From NCBI RefSeq assembly GCF_003094615.1, contig NZ_QDKO01000021.1, forward strand, positions 1 to 64,000: a stretch of DNA of 64,000 nucleotides, in the 5' to 3' direction. The position numbers and the translations under genes were made by a program. The notes under the pieces were generated by a model that was given only the letters and a program-made list of their open reading frames with translations, was not told the DNA's origin and did no database searches. The DNA comes from Caulobacter radicis. Lineage in GTDB: Bacteria; Pseudomonadota; Alphaproteobacteria; Caulobacterales; Caulobacteraceae. Of this stretch, positions 46,921 through 55,878 are shown one piece after another. Each line of letters begins with the position of its first letter. Positions within the stretch are counted from its first letter, which is position 1.

Positions 46921-48171
46921 ATGACTGGCACGAACGCTCCCGCCGCGGCGACCGACTTCTTCCGCGACGAACCGACCGTTCCGGCGATCCCGGAAACCCC
47001 GGTCCGCAAGTTCAACATCAACTTCGGCCCCCAGCACCCGGCCGCGCACGGCGTGCTGCGTCTGGTGCTGGAGCTCGACGGTGAAATCGTCGAACGCGTC
47101 GATCCGCACATCGGCCTGCTGCACCGCGGCACCGAGAAGCTGATGGAAGCGCGCACCTATCTGCAGAACATCCCGTACTTCGACCGCCTCGACTACGTGG
47201 CGCCGATGAACCAGGAACACGCGTTCTGCATGGCGATCGAGAAGCTGCTGGGCGTGGAAGTGCCCAAGCGCGGCCAGATCGTCCGCGTGCTGTTCTGCGA
47301 GATCGGCCGCATCCTGAACCACCTGCTGAACGTGACGACCCAGGCCATGGACGTCGGCGCCCTGACGCCGCCGCTCTGGGGCTTCGAGGAGCGCGAAAAG
47401 CTGATGGTGTTCTACGAGCGCGCCTGCGGCGCTCGCCTGCACGCCAACTATTTCCGTCCGGGCGGCGTCCACCAGGACCTGACCCCGAGCCTGATCGACG
47501 ACATCGAGACCTGGGCGAAGGCTTTCCCCAAGATCTGCGACGACATCGAGGGCCTGATCACCGACAACCGCATCTTCAAGCAGCGTAACGTCGATATCGG
47601 CGTCGTGAGCAAGGAAGACGCATGGGCCTGGGGCTTCTCGGGCGTGATGGTGCGCGGTTCGGGCATCGCCTGGGACCTGCGCCGCAACCAGCCGTACGAG
47701 AACTACAACGAGTTCGAGTTCGACATCCCGCTGGGCAAGAACGGCGACTGCTACGATCGCTATCTCTGCCGCATGCAGGAAATGCGCGAGAGCACCAAGA
47801 TCATCCTGCAGGCCGTGGCCATGCTGCGCGCCACGCCGGGTCCGGTGCTGAGCGAGGACAACAAGGTGGCTCCGCCCCGTCGCGCCGAGATGAAGCGCTC
47901 GATGGAAGCCCTGATCCACCACTTCAAGCTCTACACCGAGGGCTTCAAGACGCCGGAAGGCGAGGTCTACGCGGCCGTCGAAGCCCCCAAGGGCGAGTTC
48001 GGCGTCTACGTCGTCAGCAACGGCACCAACAAGCCGTACCGCTGCAAGATCAAGGCTCCGGGCTTCTCGCACCTGGCGGCCATGGACTGGATGAACCGCG
48101 GCCACCAGCTGGCCGACGTTTCGGCCATCCTGGGCTCGCTCGACATCGTGTTCGGCGAGGTCGACCGATGA
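46921..48171 (+). CDS. nuoD: NADH-quinone oxidoreductase subunit D
   Basis: 416 residues, the 49-kDa subunit that with NuoB forms the quinone-binding cavity. Begins its core with [25 protein letters not shown], and contains [18 protein letters not shown] and ending segments DIVFGEVDR typical of the family. The stop overlaps the next start (ATGA). Confidence 0.96.
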   Translation: MTGTNAPAAATDFFRDEPTVPAIPETPVRKFNINFGPQHPAAHGVLRLVLELDGEIVERVDPHIGLLHRGTEKLMEARTYLQNIPYFDRLDYVAPMNQEHAFCMAIEKLLGVEVPKRGQIVRVLFCEIGRILNHLLNVTTQAMDVGALTPPLWGFEEREKLMVFYERACGARLHANYFRPGGVHQDLTPSLIDDIETWAKAFPKICDDIEGLITDNRIFKQRNVDIGVVSKEDAWAWGFSGVMVRGSGIAWDLRRNQPYENYNEFEFDIPLGKNGDCYDRYLCRMQEMRESTKIILQAVAMLRATPGPVLSEDNKVAPPRRAEMKRSMEALIHHFKLYTEGFKTPEGEVYAAVEAPKGEFGVYVVSNGTNKPYRCKIKAPGFSHLAAMDWMNRGHQLADVSAILGSLDIVFGEVDR

Positions 48172-48515
48172 GCCTCGAGACCATCGCCCTCGAAACCGTC
48201 GCTCAGGCCCAGCTCGACGCCTACAACGCCCAGGACCTGGACGCCCACTGCGCCCACTTCTCGGACGACGTGGTCGTGGCCGGCCTGAACGGCGAGGTGG
48301 CGCGCACGGGCATCGAGGCCTACCGCGCCTTCTACGCCAAGACCTTCGCCGAGTTCCCCAAGAACCACGCGAAGCTGCTGAACCGCATCGTGGTCGGCTC
48401 GAACGTGATCGATCACGAGCATGTCGACCGCGGCAACGGCGACGAACCCTTCCAGGTCGCCGCCATCTACACCTTCAAGGGCGACAAGATCGTCCGCGTG
48501 GATTTCGCACGATGA
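48168..48515 (+). CDS. SnoaL/NTF2-like protein inside the nuo operon
   Basis: 115 residues with the SnoaL/NTF2-like alpha+beta barrel pattern ([26 protein letters not shown] ... [13 protein letters not shown]). It overlaps nuoD and nuoE by 4 bases each (ATGA at both ends), so it is translated with complex I subunits. NTF2-like proteins bind or isomerise small molecules or act as assembly partners. Its role here is unknown; a complex I accessory or assembly role is an inference from the coupling. Confidence 0.87.
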   Translation: MSLETIALETVAQAQLDAYNAQDLDAHCAHFSDDVVVAGLNGEVARTGIEAYRAFYAKTFAEFPKNHAKLLNRIVVGSNVIDHEHVDRGNGDEPFQVAAIYTFKGDKIVRVDFAR

Positions 48516-49195
48516 GCGTCCGTCGTCTCGCCAAGGAACAGCCCGCCAGCTTCGCCTTCTCGGCCGAAAGCCAGGCCAAGGCCGACTGGTGGAAAGCCAA
48601 GTACCCCGCCGCCCGCAAGCAGTCGGCGGTGATCCCGATGCTGTGGCTGGCCCAGAAGCAAGAGGGCTGGGTGCAGGAGCCCGCGATCCAGGAGATCGCC
48701 CGCCAGCTCGAGATGCCGGTCATCCGCGTTCTGGAAGTGGCCACCTTCTACGTGATGTTCCAGCTGGCCCCGGTCGGCAAGACCGCCTTCGTCCAGCTGT
48801 GCGGCACCACGCCGTGCCAGCTGCGCGGCGCGCTCGACCTGCGCTCGGTGCTGGAGAAGAAGATCGGTCCGGCCCACTCGGTGTCGGCTGACGGCAAGTT
48901 CAGCTGGGAAGAGGTCGAGTGCCTCGGCGCCTGCTGCAACGCCCCGATGGCCGCCATCAACGACTACTACTACGAAGACCTGACGCCGGAGAGCCTGGCC
49001 CAGATCCTCGACGACTTCGCCGCGGGCAAGGCCCCGCAGCCGGGCAGCTATGAGGGCCGCAAGTCCTCGGAGCCGAAGGACAAGATCCAGACCCTGACCG
49101 ACCCGAAGCTGTACGACGGCTCGGCGGCCAAGAAGATCAAGATCCCGAACCTGCCCGAGAAGCCGAAGAAGACCAAGGCGGAGCCCGCCGCCTGA
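48512..49195 (+). CDS. nuoE: NADH-quinone oxidoreductase subunit E
   Basis: 227 residues, the 24-kDa subunit of the NADH-oxidising module. The [2Fe-2S] ligands are Cys97, Cys102, Cys137 and Cys141 (CGTTPC ... CLGACC). The protein is longer than E. coli NuoE because of a Lys/Pro-rich C-terminal tail from about residue 175. The start overlaps the NTF2-like gene; the stop overlaps the next start (TGATG). Confidence 0.95.
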   Translation: MSVRRLAKEQPASFAFSAESQAKADWWKAKYPAARKQSAVIPMLWLAQKQEGWVQEPAIQEIARQLEMPVIRVLEVATFYVMFQLAPVGKTAFVQLCGTTPCQLRGALDLRSVLEKKIGPAHSVSADGKFSWEEVECLGACCNAPMAAINDYYYEDLTPESLAQILDDFAAGKAPQPGSYEGRKSSEPKDKIQTLTDPKLYDGSAAKKIKIPNLPEKPKKTKAEPAA

Positions 49196-49431
49196 TGACC
49201 GACGTGGCCGTCCAACAGAAGAAGCGCTTCACGACGATGATCGCCATCGACGTCGTGTGCTTCCTGCTGGCCGGCGCGGCGATCGTCGGCCACGTGGCCT
49301 TCGGCGTGGGCTGGCTGCTGCCGGTCTTCGTCCTGGCCATCGTGGCGGGCTTAAGCGCCCAGATCTGGTTCGTGGTCGGGTGGCTGAAGGCCACCAGGCC
49401 GCAGGACCCGCAAGCGGGGAGGGCGCCATGA
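49195..49431 (+). CDS. small membrane protein between nuoE and nuoF (1)
   Basis: 78 residues with two predicted membrane helices (about 14-36 and 39-64) and a basic N-terminus. No family recognised. It overlaps nuoE at its start (TGATG) and the next small gene at its end (ATGA), which argues strongly for real translation. Possible complex I assembly factor or accessory subunit. Confidence 0.82.
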   Translation: MTDVAVQQKKRFTTMIAIDVVCFLLAGAAIVGHVAFGVGWLLPVFVLAIVAGLSAQIWFVVGWLKATRPQDPQAGRAP

Positions 49432-49688
49432 GCGACGACCTCGCCGACAAGCGGCGGGCCTACGTGGCCACGATCCGAGGGCTCTACCGCAAGGAAAGAG
49501 CCGTGGGCTTCGTGGCCTGCCTGGCCGGGGTGCTGCTGCTGATCTGGGGCCGGGAGGTCCCCGGCGCGCCAGCCTGGGCTACGCCCACAGGTCTTTTGGT
49601 GATCGGCGCCGGTTGGCTGCTTTTCGCCTATGTCATCGTCCGGCGGACGCGCTATGTCCGCACCCATCCATTCGATCCGCAAAGCTAG
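49428..49688 (+). CDS. small membrane protein between nuoE and nuoF (2)
   Basis: 86 residues: a basic amphipathic N-terminus ([21 protein letters not shown]), then two membrane helices (about 25-42 and 52-70) and a basic tail. No family recognised. Coupled to the previous gene by ATGA and followed 4 bases later by nuoF. Confidence 0.82.
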   Translation: MSDDLADKRRAYVATIRGLYRKERAVGFVACLAGVLLLIWGREVPGAPAWATPTGLLVIGAGWLLFAYVIVRRTRYVRTHPFDPQS

Positions 49689-49692
49689 AGTC

Positions 49693-51012
49693 ATGGTCGG
49701 TATCCTCGAAGACAAGGATCGCATCTTCACCAACCTTTACGGGCTCCAGGACTGGGGTCTGGAAGGTGCGAAGGCGCGCGGTTGCTGGAACGGCACCAAG
49801 GATATTCTGGACGCCGGGCGCGACTGGATCATCGAGAACATGAAGAACTCGGGTCTGCGAGGCCGCGGGGGCGCTGGTTTCTCGACCGGTCTGAAGTGGT
49901 CCTTCATGCCCAAGGAAGTGAAGGAAGGCCGTCCGCACTATCTCGTCGTCAACGCCGACGAGTCCGAGCCGGGCACCTGCAAGGACCGGGAGATCATGCG
50001 GCATGACCCGCACCTCCTGATCGAGGGCTGCCTGATCGCCTCGCGCGCCATGCTGGCCCACGCCTGCTACATCTACATCCGCGGCGAGTACGTCTTCGAG
50101 CGCGAGCGCCTGGAAGCGGCGATCAAGCAGGCCTACGAGGCCAAGCTGGTCGGCAAGAACAACGTCCACGGCTGGGACTTCGACATCTACGTCCACCACG
50201 GCGCCGGCGCCTATATCTGCGGTGAAGAGACGGCCCTGCTGGAAAGCCTGGAAGGCAAGAAGGGCCAGCCGCGCCTGAAGCCGCCGTTCCCGGCCGGCGC
50301 CGGCCTCTATGGCATGCCGACCACGGTCAACAACGTCGAGAGCATCGCCGTCGCCGGCACCATCCTGCGCCGCGGCGCCTCGTGGTTCGCCGGCTTTGGC
50401 CGCCAGAACAACGCCGGCACCAAGCTGTTCTGCGTCTCGGGCCACGTGAACCTGCCCTGCAACGTCGAAGAAGCCATGAGCATCCCCTTCCGTCAGCTGA
50501 TGGAAGACCACTGCGGCGGCATTCGCGGCGGCTGGGGCAACCTCAAGGCCGTCATCCCGGGCGGTTCGTCGGTTCCGATGATCCCGGCCGAGCAGTGCGA
50601 AGACCTGCCGATGGACTTCGACGCCCTGCGTAACCTGAAGTCGGGCCTGGGCACCGCCGCCGTCATCGTCATGGACAAGTCCACCGACCTGGTCCGCGCC
50701 ATCGCCCGCCTGTCGTACTTCTACAAGCACGAGAGCTGCGGCCAGTGCACGCCGTGCCGTGAAGGCACCGGCTGGATGTGGCGCGTCATGGAGCGCATGG
50801 CCACCGGCGAAGCCGATCCGAAGGAAATCGACACCCTTCTGGACGTCACGACCCAAGTCGAGGGTCACACCATCTGCGCCCTGGGCGACGCGGCCGCCTG
50901 GCCGATCCAGGGTCTGTTCCGCCACTTCCGCCACGAGGTTGAAGAGCGGATCGCTTCCTATCGTAGCGGTCGCCTGCACGTGCAGGGCGCCAAGCTGATC
51001 GCGGCGGAGTAA
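49693..51012 (+). CDS. nuoF: NADH-quinone oxidoreductase subunit F
   Basis: 439 residues, the 51-kDa subunit holding FMN, the NADH site and cluster N3. FMN/NADH motifs [13 protein letters not shown] and [16 protein letters not shown]. The [4Fe-4S] ligands are Cys349, Cys352, Cys355 (CGQCTPC) and Cys395 (HTICALGD). The ATG at 49693 follows GCTAGAG. Confidence 0.96.
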   Translation: MVGILEDKDRIFTNLYGLQDWGLEGAKARGCWNGTKDILDAGRDWIIENMKNSGLRGRGGAGFSTGLKWSFMPKEVKEGRPHYLVVNADESEPGTCKDREIMRHDPHLLIEGCLIASRAMLAHACYIYIRGEYVFERERLEAAIKQAYEAKLVGKNNVHGWDFDIYVHHGAGAYICGEETALLESLEGKKGQPRLKPPFPAGAGLYGMPTTVNNVESIAVAGTILRRGASWFAGFGRQNNAGTKLFCVSGHVNLPCNVEEAMSIPFRQLMEDHCGGIRGGWGNLKAVIPGGSSVPMIPAEQCEDLPMDFDALRNLKSGLGTAAVIVMDKSTDLVRAIARLSYFYKHESCGQCTPCREGTGWMWRVMERMATGEADPKEIDTLLDVTTQVEGHTICALGDAAAWPIQGLFRHFRHEVEERIASYRSGRLHVQGAKLIAAE

Positions 51013-51017
51013 CGAGA

Positions 51018-53078
51018 ATGGCAATCGCCAAGGTCAACGGCGTCGAGGTCGAGTTCGAACCCGGCATGACGGTTCTGCAGGTCGCGGAACTGGCTGGGGA
51101 AGAGATCCCGCGCTTCTGCTATCACGAGCGTCTGAGCATCGCCGGCAACTGCCGCATGTGCCTGGTCGAGGTCAAACCCGGTCCGCCGAAGCCGCAGGCT
51201 TCGTGCGCCCTGCCGGCGGCCGAGGGCCAGGAGATCTTCACCAACACCCCGATGGTCAAGAAGGCCCGCGAAGGTGTGATGGAGTTCCTGCTCATCAACC
51301 ACCCGCTGGACTGCCCGATCTGCGACCAGGGCGGCGAGTGCGACCTGCAGGACCAGGCCGTCGGCTACGGCCGCGACGACAGCCGCTACGACGAGAACAA
51401 GCGCGCGGTCGAAGAGAAGGCCATGGGCCCGCTCATCAAGACCGTGATGACGCGCTGCATCCAGTGCACCCGCTGCGTCCGCTTCATCACCGAAGTCGCC
51501 GGCTCGCCGGAAATCGGCCTGATCTCGCGCGGCGAAGACGTTGAAATCACGACCTACCTGGGCGCCGCGGTGACCTCGGAGCTGTCGGCCAACGTCATCG
51601 ACCTGTGCCCGGTCGGCGCCCTGACCTCCAAGCCGTACGCCTTCGAAGCCCGTCCGTGGGAACTGAAGAAGACCGAAAGCATCGACGTGATGGACGCGCT
51701 CGGCTCGTCGATCCGCGTCGACGGCCGCGCCAACGCCGTGCTGCGCGTGCTGCCGCGCATCAACGAGGAGGTCAACGAAGAGTGGATCTCCGACAAGACC
51801 CGCTACGCCGTCGACGGCCTGCAGCGCCAGCGCCTGGACCGTCCGTACGTCCGCGTCGACGGCAAGCTGAAGCCGGCCACCTGGGCCGAAGCCTTCGCCG
51901 CCGTATCGGCCAAGATCAAGGCGACCGCCCCTGAGCGCATCGGCGTCATCGCCGGCGACCTGCAGGACGCCGAAAGCCTGAAGGCGACCAAGGACCTCTT
52001 CACCGCCCTGGGCGTGAAGAACCTCGACGCCCGCCAGGACGGCGCCGCCCTGGGCGCGGGCCCGCGCGAGAGCTGGCTGTTCAACTCGACCATCGCCGGC
52101 ATCGAAGACGCCGACGTCGTGCTGTTCGTGGGCAGCAACCCGCGCCTCGAGGCCCCGGTCCTCAACGCCCGCTTCCGCAAGCAGTGGATCGCCGGCAAGA
52201 CCCGCTTCGGCGTCATCGGCGAGCAAGCCGACCTGACCTTCGACTACGACTACCTCGGCGCCGGCGCCAAGACCCTGTCGGGCCTGGCCAAGGCCAAGAA
52301 CGACTTCGTCGCCGCCCTGAAGGCCGCCGAGCGCCCCGCGATCATCATCGGCCAGGGCGCCATCGCCCGCGCCGACGGCGCGGCGATCCTCAAGGCCGCC
52401 GCCGGCCTCGCCAAGACCTTCAACGTGGTCCGCGAAGGCTGGAACGGCTGGAACGTGCTGCACACCGCCGCCGCCCGCGTGGCCGGCCTCGACCTGGGCT
52501 TCGTGCCGGCCGAGGGTGGCCTGGCCGCTGGCGACATGCTGAAGCCGGGCGCGGTCGACGTGCTGTTCCTGCTGGGCGCCGACGAGTGCGAAAGCGCCGC
52601 CAGCGACGCCTTCAAGATCTATCTCGGCACCCACGGCGACGCCGGCGCCCACAAGGCCGACGTCATCCTGCCGGGCGCCGCCTACACCGAAAAGAACGGC
52701 CTGTACGTCAACACCGAGGGCCGGGTGCAGATGGGCAAGCGCGCCGTGTTCCCGAAGGGCGAGGCCAAGGAAGACTGGTCGATCCTGCGGGCGCTGTCGG
52801 AAACTCTGGGCCACAAGCTGCCGTACGACAGCCTGGACCAGCTGCGCGCCAAGCTGTTCGCCGATCACCCGACTTTCGGCCAGATCGACTTCGCTCCGGG
52901 CTCGGTTCCCACCGTGTTCGACCTCGCCGGTATCGGCGGGGAAGGGGAGGCGACCGACGCTCCGTTCGAGAGCCCGGTGAAGGCCTTCCACCTGACCAAT
53001 CCCATCGCGCGCGCCAGCGTGACCATGGCCGAGTGCGCGGCCAACGTCTCGGCCGCCTCCAAGATCGCCGCGGAGTAA
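51018..53078 (+). CDS. nuoG: NADH-quinone oxidoreductase subunit G
   Basis: 686 residues, the 75-kDa subunit. N-terminal [2Fe-2S] ferredoxin (PRFCYHERLSIAGNCRMCLVEV), the HxxxCxxCxxxxxC cluster (HPLDCPICDQGGECDLQD), the second [4Fe-4S] site (CIQCTRCVRF ... CPVGAL), then a molybdopterin-oxidoreductase-like domain without cofactor. It routes electrons from NuoF toward NuoI. The start follows nuoF by 5 bases. Confidence 0.96.
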   Translation: MAIAKVNGVEVEFEPGMTVLQVAELAGEEIPRFCYHERLSIAGNCRMCLVEVKPGPPKPQASCALPAAEGQEIFTNTPMVKKAREGVMEFLLINHPLDCPICDQGGECDLQDQAVGYGRDDSRYDENKRAVEEKAMGPLIKTVMTRCIQCTRCVRFITEVAGSPEIGLISRGEDVEITTYLGAAVTSELSANVIDLCPVGALTSKPYAFEARPWELKKTESIDVMDALGSSIRVDGRANAVLRVLPRINEEVNEEWISDKTRYAVDGLQRQRLDRPYVRVDGKLKPATWAEAFAAVSAKIKATAPERIGVIAGDLQDAESLKATKDLFTALGVKNLDARQDGAALGAGPRESWLFNSTIAGIEDADVVLFVGSNPRLEAPVLNARFRKQWIAGKTRFGVIGEQADLTFDYDYLGAGAKTLSGLAKAKNDFVAALKAAERPAIIIGQGAIARADGAAILKAAAGLAKTFNVVREGWNGWNVLHTAAARVAGLDLGFVPAEGGLAAGDMLKPGAVDVLFLLGADECESAASDAFKIYLGTHGDAGAHKADVILPGAAYTEKNGLYVNTEGRVQMGKRAVFPKGEAKEDWSILRALSETLGHKLPYDSLDQLRAKLFADHPTFGQIDFAPGSVPTVFDLAGIGGEGEATDAPFESPVKAFHLTNPIARASVTMAECAANVSAASKIAAE

Positions 53079-53081
53079 GCC

Positions 53082-54146
53082 GTGAACGAGATCAATCCGC
53101 TTCTCTGGTTCGGCCTCACGCTCGGCGGCATCCTGCTGGTCGTGATCTGGGTTCTGCTGAGCCTGGCCTTCCTGCTGCTCGCCGACCGCAAGATCTGGGC
53201 CGGCGTCCAGATGCGCAAGGGCCCGAACGTCGTCGGTCCCTTCGGCCTGCTTCAGTCGTTCGCCGACTTCGGCAAGTTCGTGCTGAAGGAAATCGTCATC
53301 CCGGCCGGCGCCGACAAGGCCATCTTCCTGCTGGCCCCGCTGATCAGCCTGATCCTGGGTTTCGTCGGCTGGGCCGTGGTGCCGTTCGCGCCGGGCTGGG
53401 TCGTCTCCAACCTGAACGTCGGCATCCTCTACCTGCTGGCGATGAGCTCGCTGGGCGTCTACGGCATCATCATGGGCGGCTGGGCTTCGAACTCGAAGTA
53501 CCCGTTCCTGGGCGCGCTGCGCTCGGCGGCGCAGATGGTGTCGTACGAAGTGTCGATCGGCCTGATCATCATCACGGTGATCCTGCTGGCCGGCTCGATG
53601 AACCTGTCGACGATCGTCGAGGCCCAGTCGGGCTGGATCTGGAACTGGAACGTCTTCGGCGGCGGCCTCAAGAACATCGTCCTGCTGCCGGTCATGGTGA
53701 TCGCCATGGGCATGTTCTACATCTCGGCCCTGGCCGAGACGAACCGCCCGCCGTTCGACCTGCCGGAAGCCGAATCCGAACTCGTGGCCGGTTACCAGGT
53801 CGAGTATTCCTCGACCCCGTACCTGCTGTTCATGGTCGCCGAATATTCGAACATCGTTCTGATGTGCGCCATGATCAACGTGCTGTTCTTCGGCGGCTGG
53901 AACCCCGGCTTCCCGACGGACTTCATGGCGACCTGGCCGACGTTCGCGGCCAACCTGCTGCTGGCCTTGGTGTTCTACGCCAAGATCTGCTTCTGGTTCT
54001 TCATGTTCGCCATGGCCAAGGCCATCGTGCCCCGCTACCGCTACGACCAACTGATGCGCCTGGGCTGGAAGGTCTTCCTGCCGATGTCGCTGGTGCTGGT
54101 CGTCCTGGTCGCGGCCTGGCGCGTCTTCTCGCCGGTGGCGGGATGA
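53082..54146 (+). CDS. nuoH: NADH-quinone oxidoreductase subunit H
   Basis: 354 residues, about eight membrane helices; ND1 homologue that forms the quinone tunnel with NuoB and NuoD. Conserved elements: ERK-type [32 protein letters not shown] and [30 protein letters not shown] start 3 bases after nuoG. Its stop overlaps the next start (ATGA). Confidence 0.96.
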   Translation: MNEINPLLWFGLTLGGILLVVIWVLLSLAFLLLADRKIWAGVQMRKGPNVVGPFGLLQSFADFGKFVLKEIVIPAGADKAIFLLAPLISLILGFVGWAVVPFAPGWVVSNLNVGILYLLAMSSLGVYGIIMGGWASNSKYPFLGALRSAAQMVSYEVSIGLIIITVILLAGSMNLSTIVEAQSGWIWNWNVFGGGLKNIVLLPVMVIAMGMFYISALAETNRPPFDLPEAESELVAGYQVEYSSTPYLLFMVAEYSNIVLMCAMINVLFFGGWNPGFPTDFMATWPTFAANLLLALVFYAKICFWFFMFAMAKAIVPRYRYDQLMRLGWKVFLPMSLVLVVLVAAWRVFSPVAG

Positions 54147-54385
54147 GGCGTCCGCTCGCCCTGGCCCTGACGGGGCTGGTCCTGATGGCTACGGGCGCCT
54201 GCGCGTCCGTCGCCGAGGACCGCTCCTATTCGCTGGGGCGAGGGATCGTGAACTACGACGAGCTGCGTCGGGCCGGCGACAAGTGCCAGGCCGAAGGCGG
54301 ATCGTTGCAAGCCAAGATGGACGGGGGAGATCCCGCCCAGCTTTCGAACTACACCTGCGTCATTCCGAAGGTTAAGCGGCCATGA
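54143..54385 (+). CDS. small exported protein between nuoH and nuoI
   Basis: 80 residues with a signal peptide ([19 protein letters not shown]). Cys20 could be a lipid attachment site, but the residues before it (ATGAC) deviate from the usual lipobox, so cleavage at ACA-S by the ordinary signal peptidase is possible too. The mature part has two further Cys residues. No family recognised. It overlaps nuoH and nuoI by 4 bases at both ends. Confidence 0.8.
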   Translation: MRRPLALALTGLVLMATGACASVAEDRSYSLGRGIVNYDELRRAGDKCQAEGGSLQAKMDGGDPAQLSNYTCVIPKVKRP

Positions 54386-54873
54386 TGAGTCGTATCACCC
54401 AAGCCGTCAAAGGCGTCGCCCTGCTGGACTTCGCGGGCGCCTTCGGCCTGGCCATGAAGTATCTGGTCGCGCCGAAGAAGACCGTGATCTATCCGAACGA
54501 GCGCGGCCCGCAGTCGCCTCGTTTCCGCGGCGAGCACGCCTTGCGTCGCTATCCCAACGGGGAAGAGCGCTGCATCGCCTGCAAGCTGTGCGAGGCCATC
54601 TGCCCGGCCCAGGCCATCACCATCGAGGCCGAACCGCGCGAGGACGGCAGCCGCCGCACGACCCGGTACGACATCGACATGGTCAAGTGCATCTACTGCG
54701 GCCTGTGCCAGGAGGCCTGCCCGGTGGACGCCATCGTCGAAGGCCCGAACATCGAGTTCGCGGTCGAGACGCGTGAAGAGCTCTACTACGACAAGGAAAA
54801 GCTGCTCGACAACGGTGACCGTTGGGAACGGCTGATCGCGAAGAATCTGGAGTTGGACGCTCCGTACCGCTAA
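54382..54873 (+). CDS. nuoI: NADH-quinone oxidoreductase subunit I
   Basis: 163 residues, the TYKY-type subunit with two [4Fe-4S] clusters (N6a and N6b). Ligand sets: Cys64, 67, 70, 74 ([11 protein letters not shown]) and Cys103, 106, 109, 113 ([11 protein letters not shown]). An amphipathic N-terminus associates with the membrane arm. Start at 54382, or one codon later at 54385. Confidence 0.96.
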   Translation: MMSRITQAVKGVALLDFAGAFGLAMKYLVAPKKTVIYPNERGPQSPRFRGEHALRRYPNGEERCIACKLCEAICPAQAITIEAEPREDGSRRTTRYDIDMVKCIYCGLCQEACPVDAIVEGPNIEFAVETREELYYDKEKLLDNGDRWERLIAKNLELDAPYR

Positions 54874-54954
54874 ACGGTCGGCGCGAATCCGAGTTGGCGG
54901 CGTGCGCTTCGCACGTCGCTGTTATTTGAACTTATCAGGGGAGCACCTGGGCCA
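54874..54954 (+). other. 81-base gap with a small hairpin between nuoI and nuoJ
   Basis: The largest gap inside the nuo operon. It contains the short hairpin CGTGC-GCTTC-GCACG (54901-54915) and then GTTATTTGAA and a ribosome site AGGGGAG. It has no U-run to make a convincing terminator; it may adjust expression of the membrane-arm genes or hold a secondary promoter. Confidence 0.4.
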
Positions 54955-55572
54955 ATGGCCTTGCAGGCGATAGCTTTCTACTTGCTGGCGTTCGTGACCA
55001 TTGCGGCGGGTCTTCTCGTCGTCTCGGCCAAGAACCCCGTGCACTCGGTGCTCTTCCTGATCACCGCCTTCTTCTCGGCCGCTGGCCTCTTCGTCCTCCT
55101 GGGCGCGGAGTTCCTCGCGATGCTGCTGATCGTCGTCTATGTGGGCGCGGTCGCGGTGCTGTTCCTCTTCGTCGTCATGATGCTCGACATCGACTTCGAA
55201 GCGCTTCGGGACGGCTTCGCCCAGTACCTGCCCATCGGCGGTCTGGTCGGCGGCGTCCTGACGATCGAGATGATCATGGTCGCCGTCAGCGTGGCCACCA
55301 ACGGCGCCGCGTCCAAGAACGCGACCCCGCTGGCTTCGCCGGGCGGTGTCAGCAACACCGAGGCCATCGGCCGGGTGCTCTACACCGACTACATCTTCTT
55401 CTTCCAGGCAGCGGGCCTGGTGCTGCTGGTCGCCATGATCGGCGCCATCGTCCTGACCCTGCGTCACAAGCCGGGCGTCAAGCGCCAGGACATCGGCAAG
55501 CAGGTCGCCCGCACGCCCAAGACCGGAATGGAACTCGTGCAGATCAAGCCGGGCGAGGGGATCAGCGAATGA
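54955..55572 (+). CDS. nuoJ: NADH-quinone oxidoreductase subunit J
   Basis: 205 residues, five predicted membrane helices, ND6 homologue. Characteristic stretches: [55 protein letters not shown]. Its stop overlaps nuoK (ATGA). Confidence 0.96.
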   Translation: MALQAIAFYLLAFVTIAAGLLVVSAKNPVHSVLFLITAFFSAAGLFVLLGAEFLAMLLIVVYVGAVAVLFLFVVMMLDIDFEALRDGFAQYLPIGGLVGGVLTIEMIMVAVSVATNGAASKNATPLASPGGVSNTEAIGRVLYTDYIFFFQAAGLVLLVAMIGAIVLTLRHKPGVKRQDIGKQVARTPKTGMELVQIKPGEGISE

Positions 55573-55874
55573 TCGGCCTTCCGCATTACCTCATCGTCGC
55601 CGCCATCCTTCTGACGATCGGCGTCTTCGGGATCTTCGTGAACCGCAAGAACATCATCGTCATCCTGATGTCGATCGAGCTGATCCTGCTGGCGGTGAAC
55701 ATCAACCTGGTCGCCTTCTCGGCCTACCTGCACAACGTGGTGGGCCAGATCTTCGCGATGTTCGTGCTGACCGTGGCGGCCGCCGAGGCCGCCGTGGGCC
55801 TCGCCATCCTGGTGACCTTCTTCCGGAACCGCGGCGACATCGCGGTCGACGACGCCAGCATGATGAAGGGCTGA
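55569..55874 (+). CDS. nuoK: NADH-quinone oxidoreductase subunit K
   Basis: 101 residues, three membrane helices, ND4L homologue. Contains the buried Glu residues expected in helices 2 and 3 ([17 protein letters not shown] and [14 protein letters not shown]). Overlaps nuoJ by 4 bases. Confidence 0.96.
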   Translation: MIGLPHYLIVAAILLTIGVFGIFVNRKNIIVILMSIELILLAVNINLVAFSAYLHNVVGQIFAMFVLTVAAAEAAVGLAILVTFFRNRGDIAVDDASMMKG

Positions 55875-55878
55875 CCCA

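Noticed and set aside
50958-54050. 1030-codon open frame on the minus strand opposite nuoG-nuoH
   Set aside because: It is an antisense shadow of well-recognised nuo genes, produced by high third-position GC; no domain and no ribosome site.
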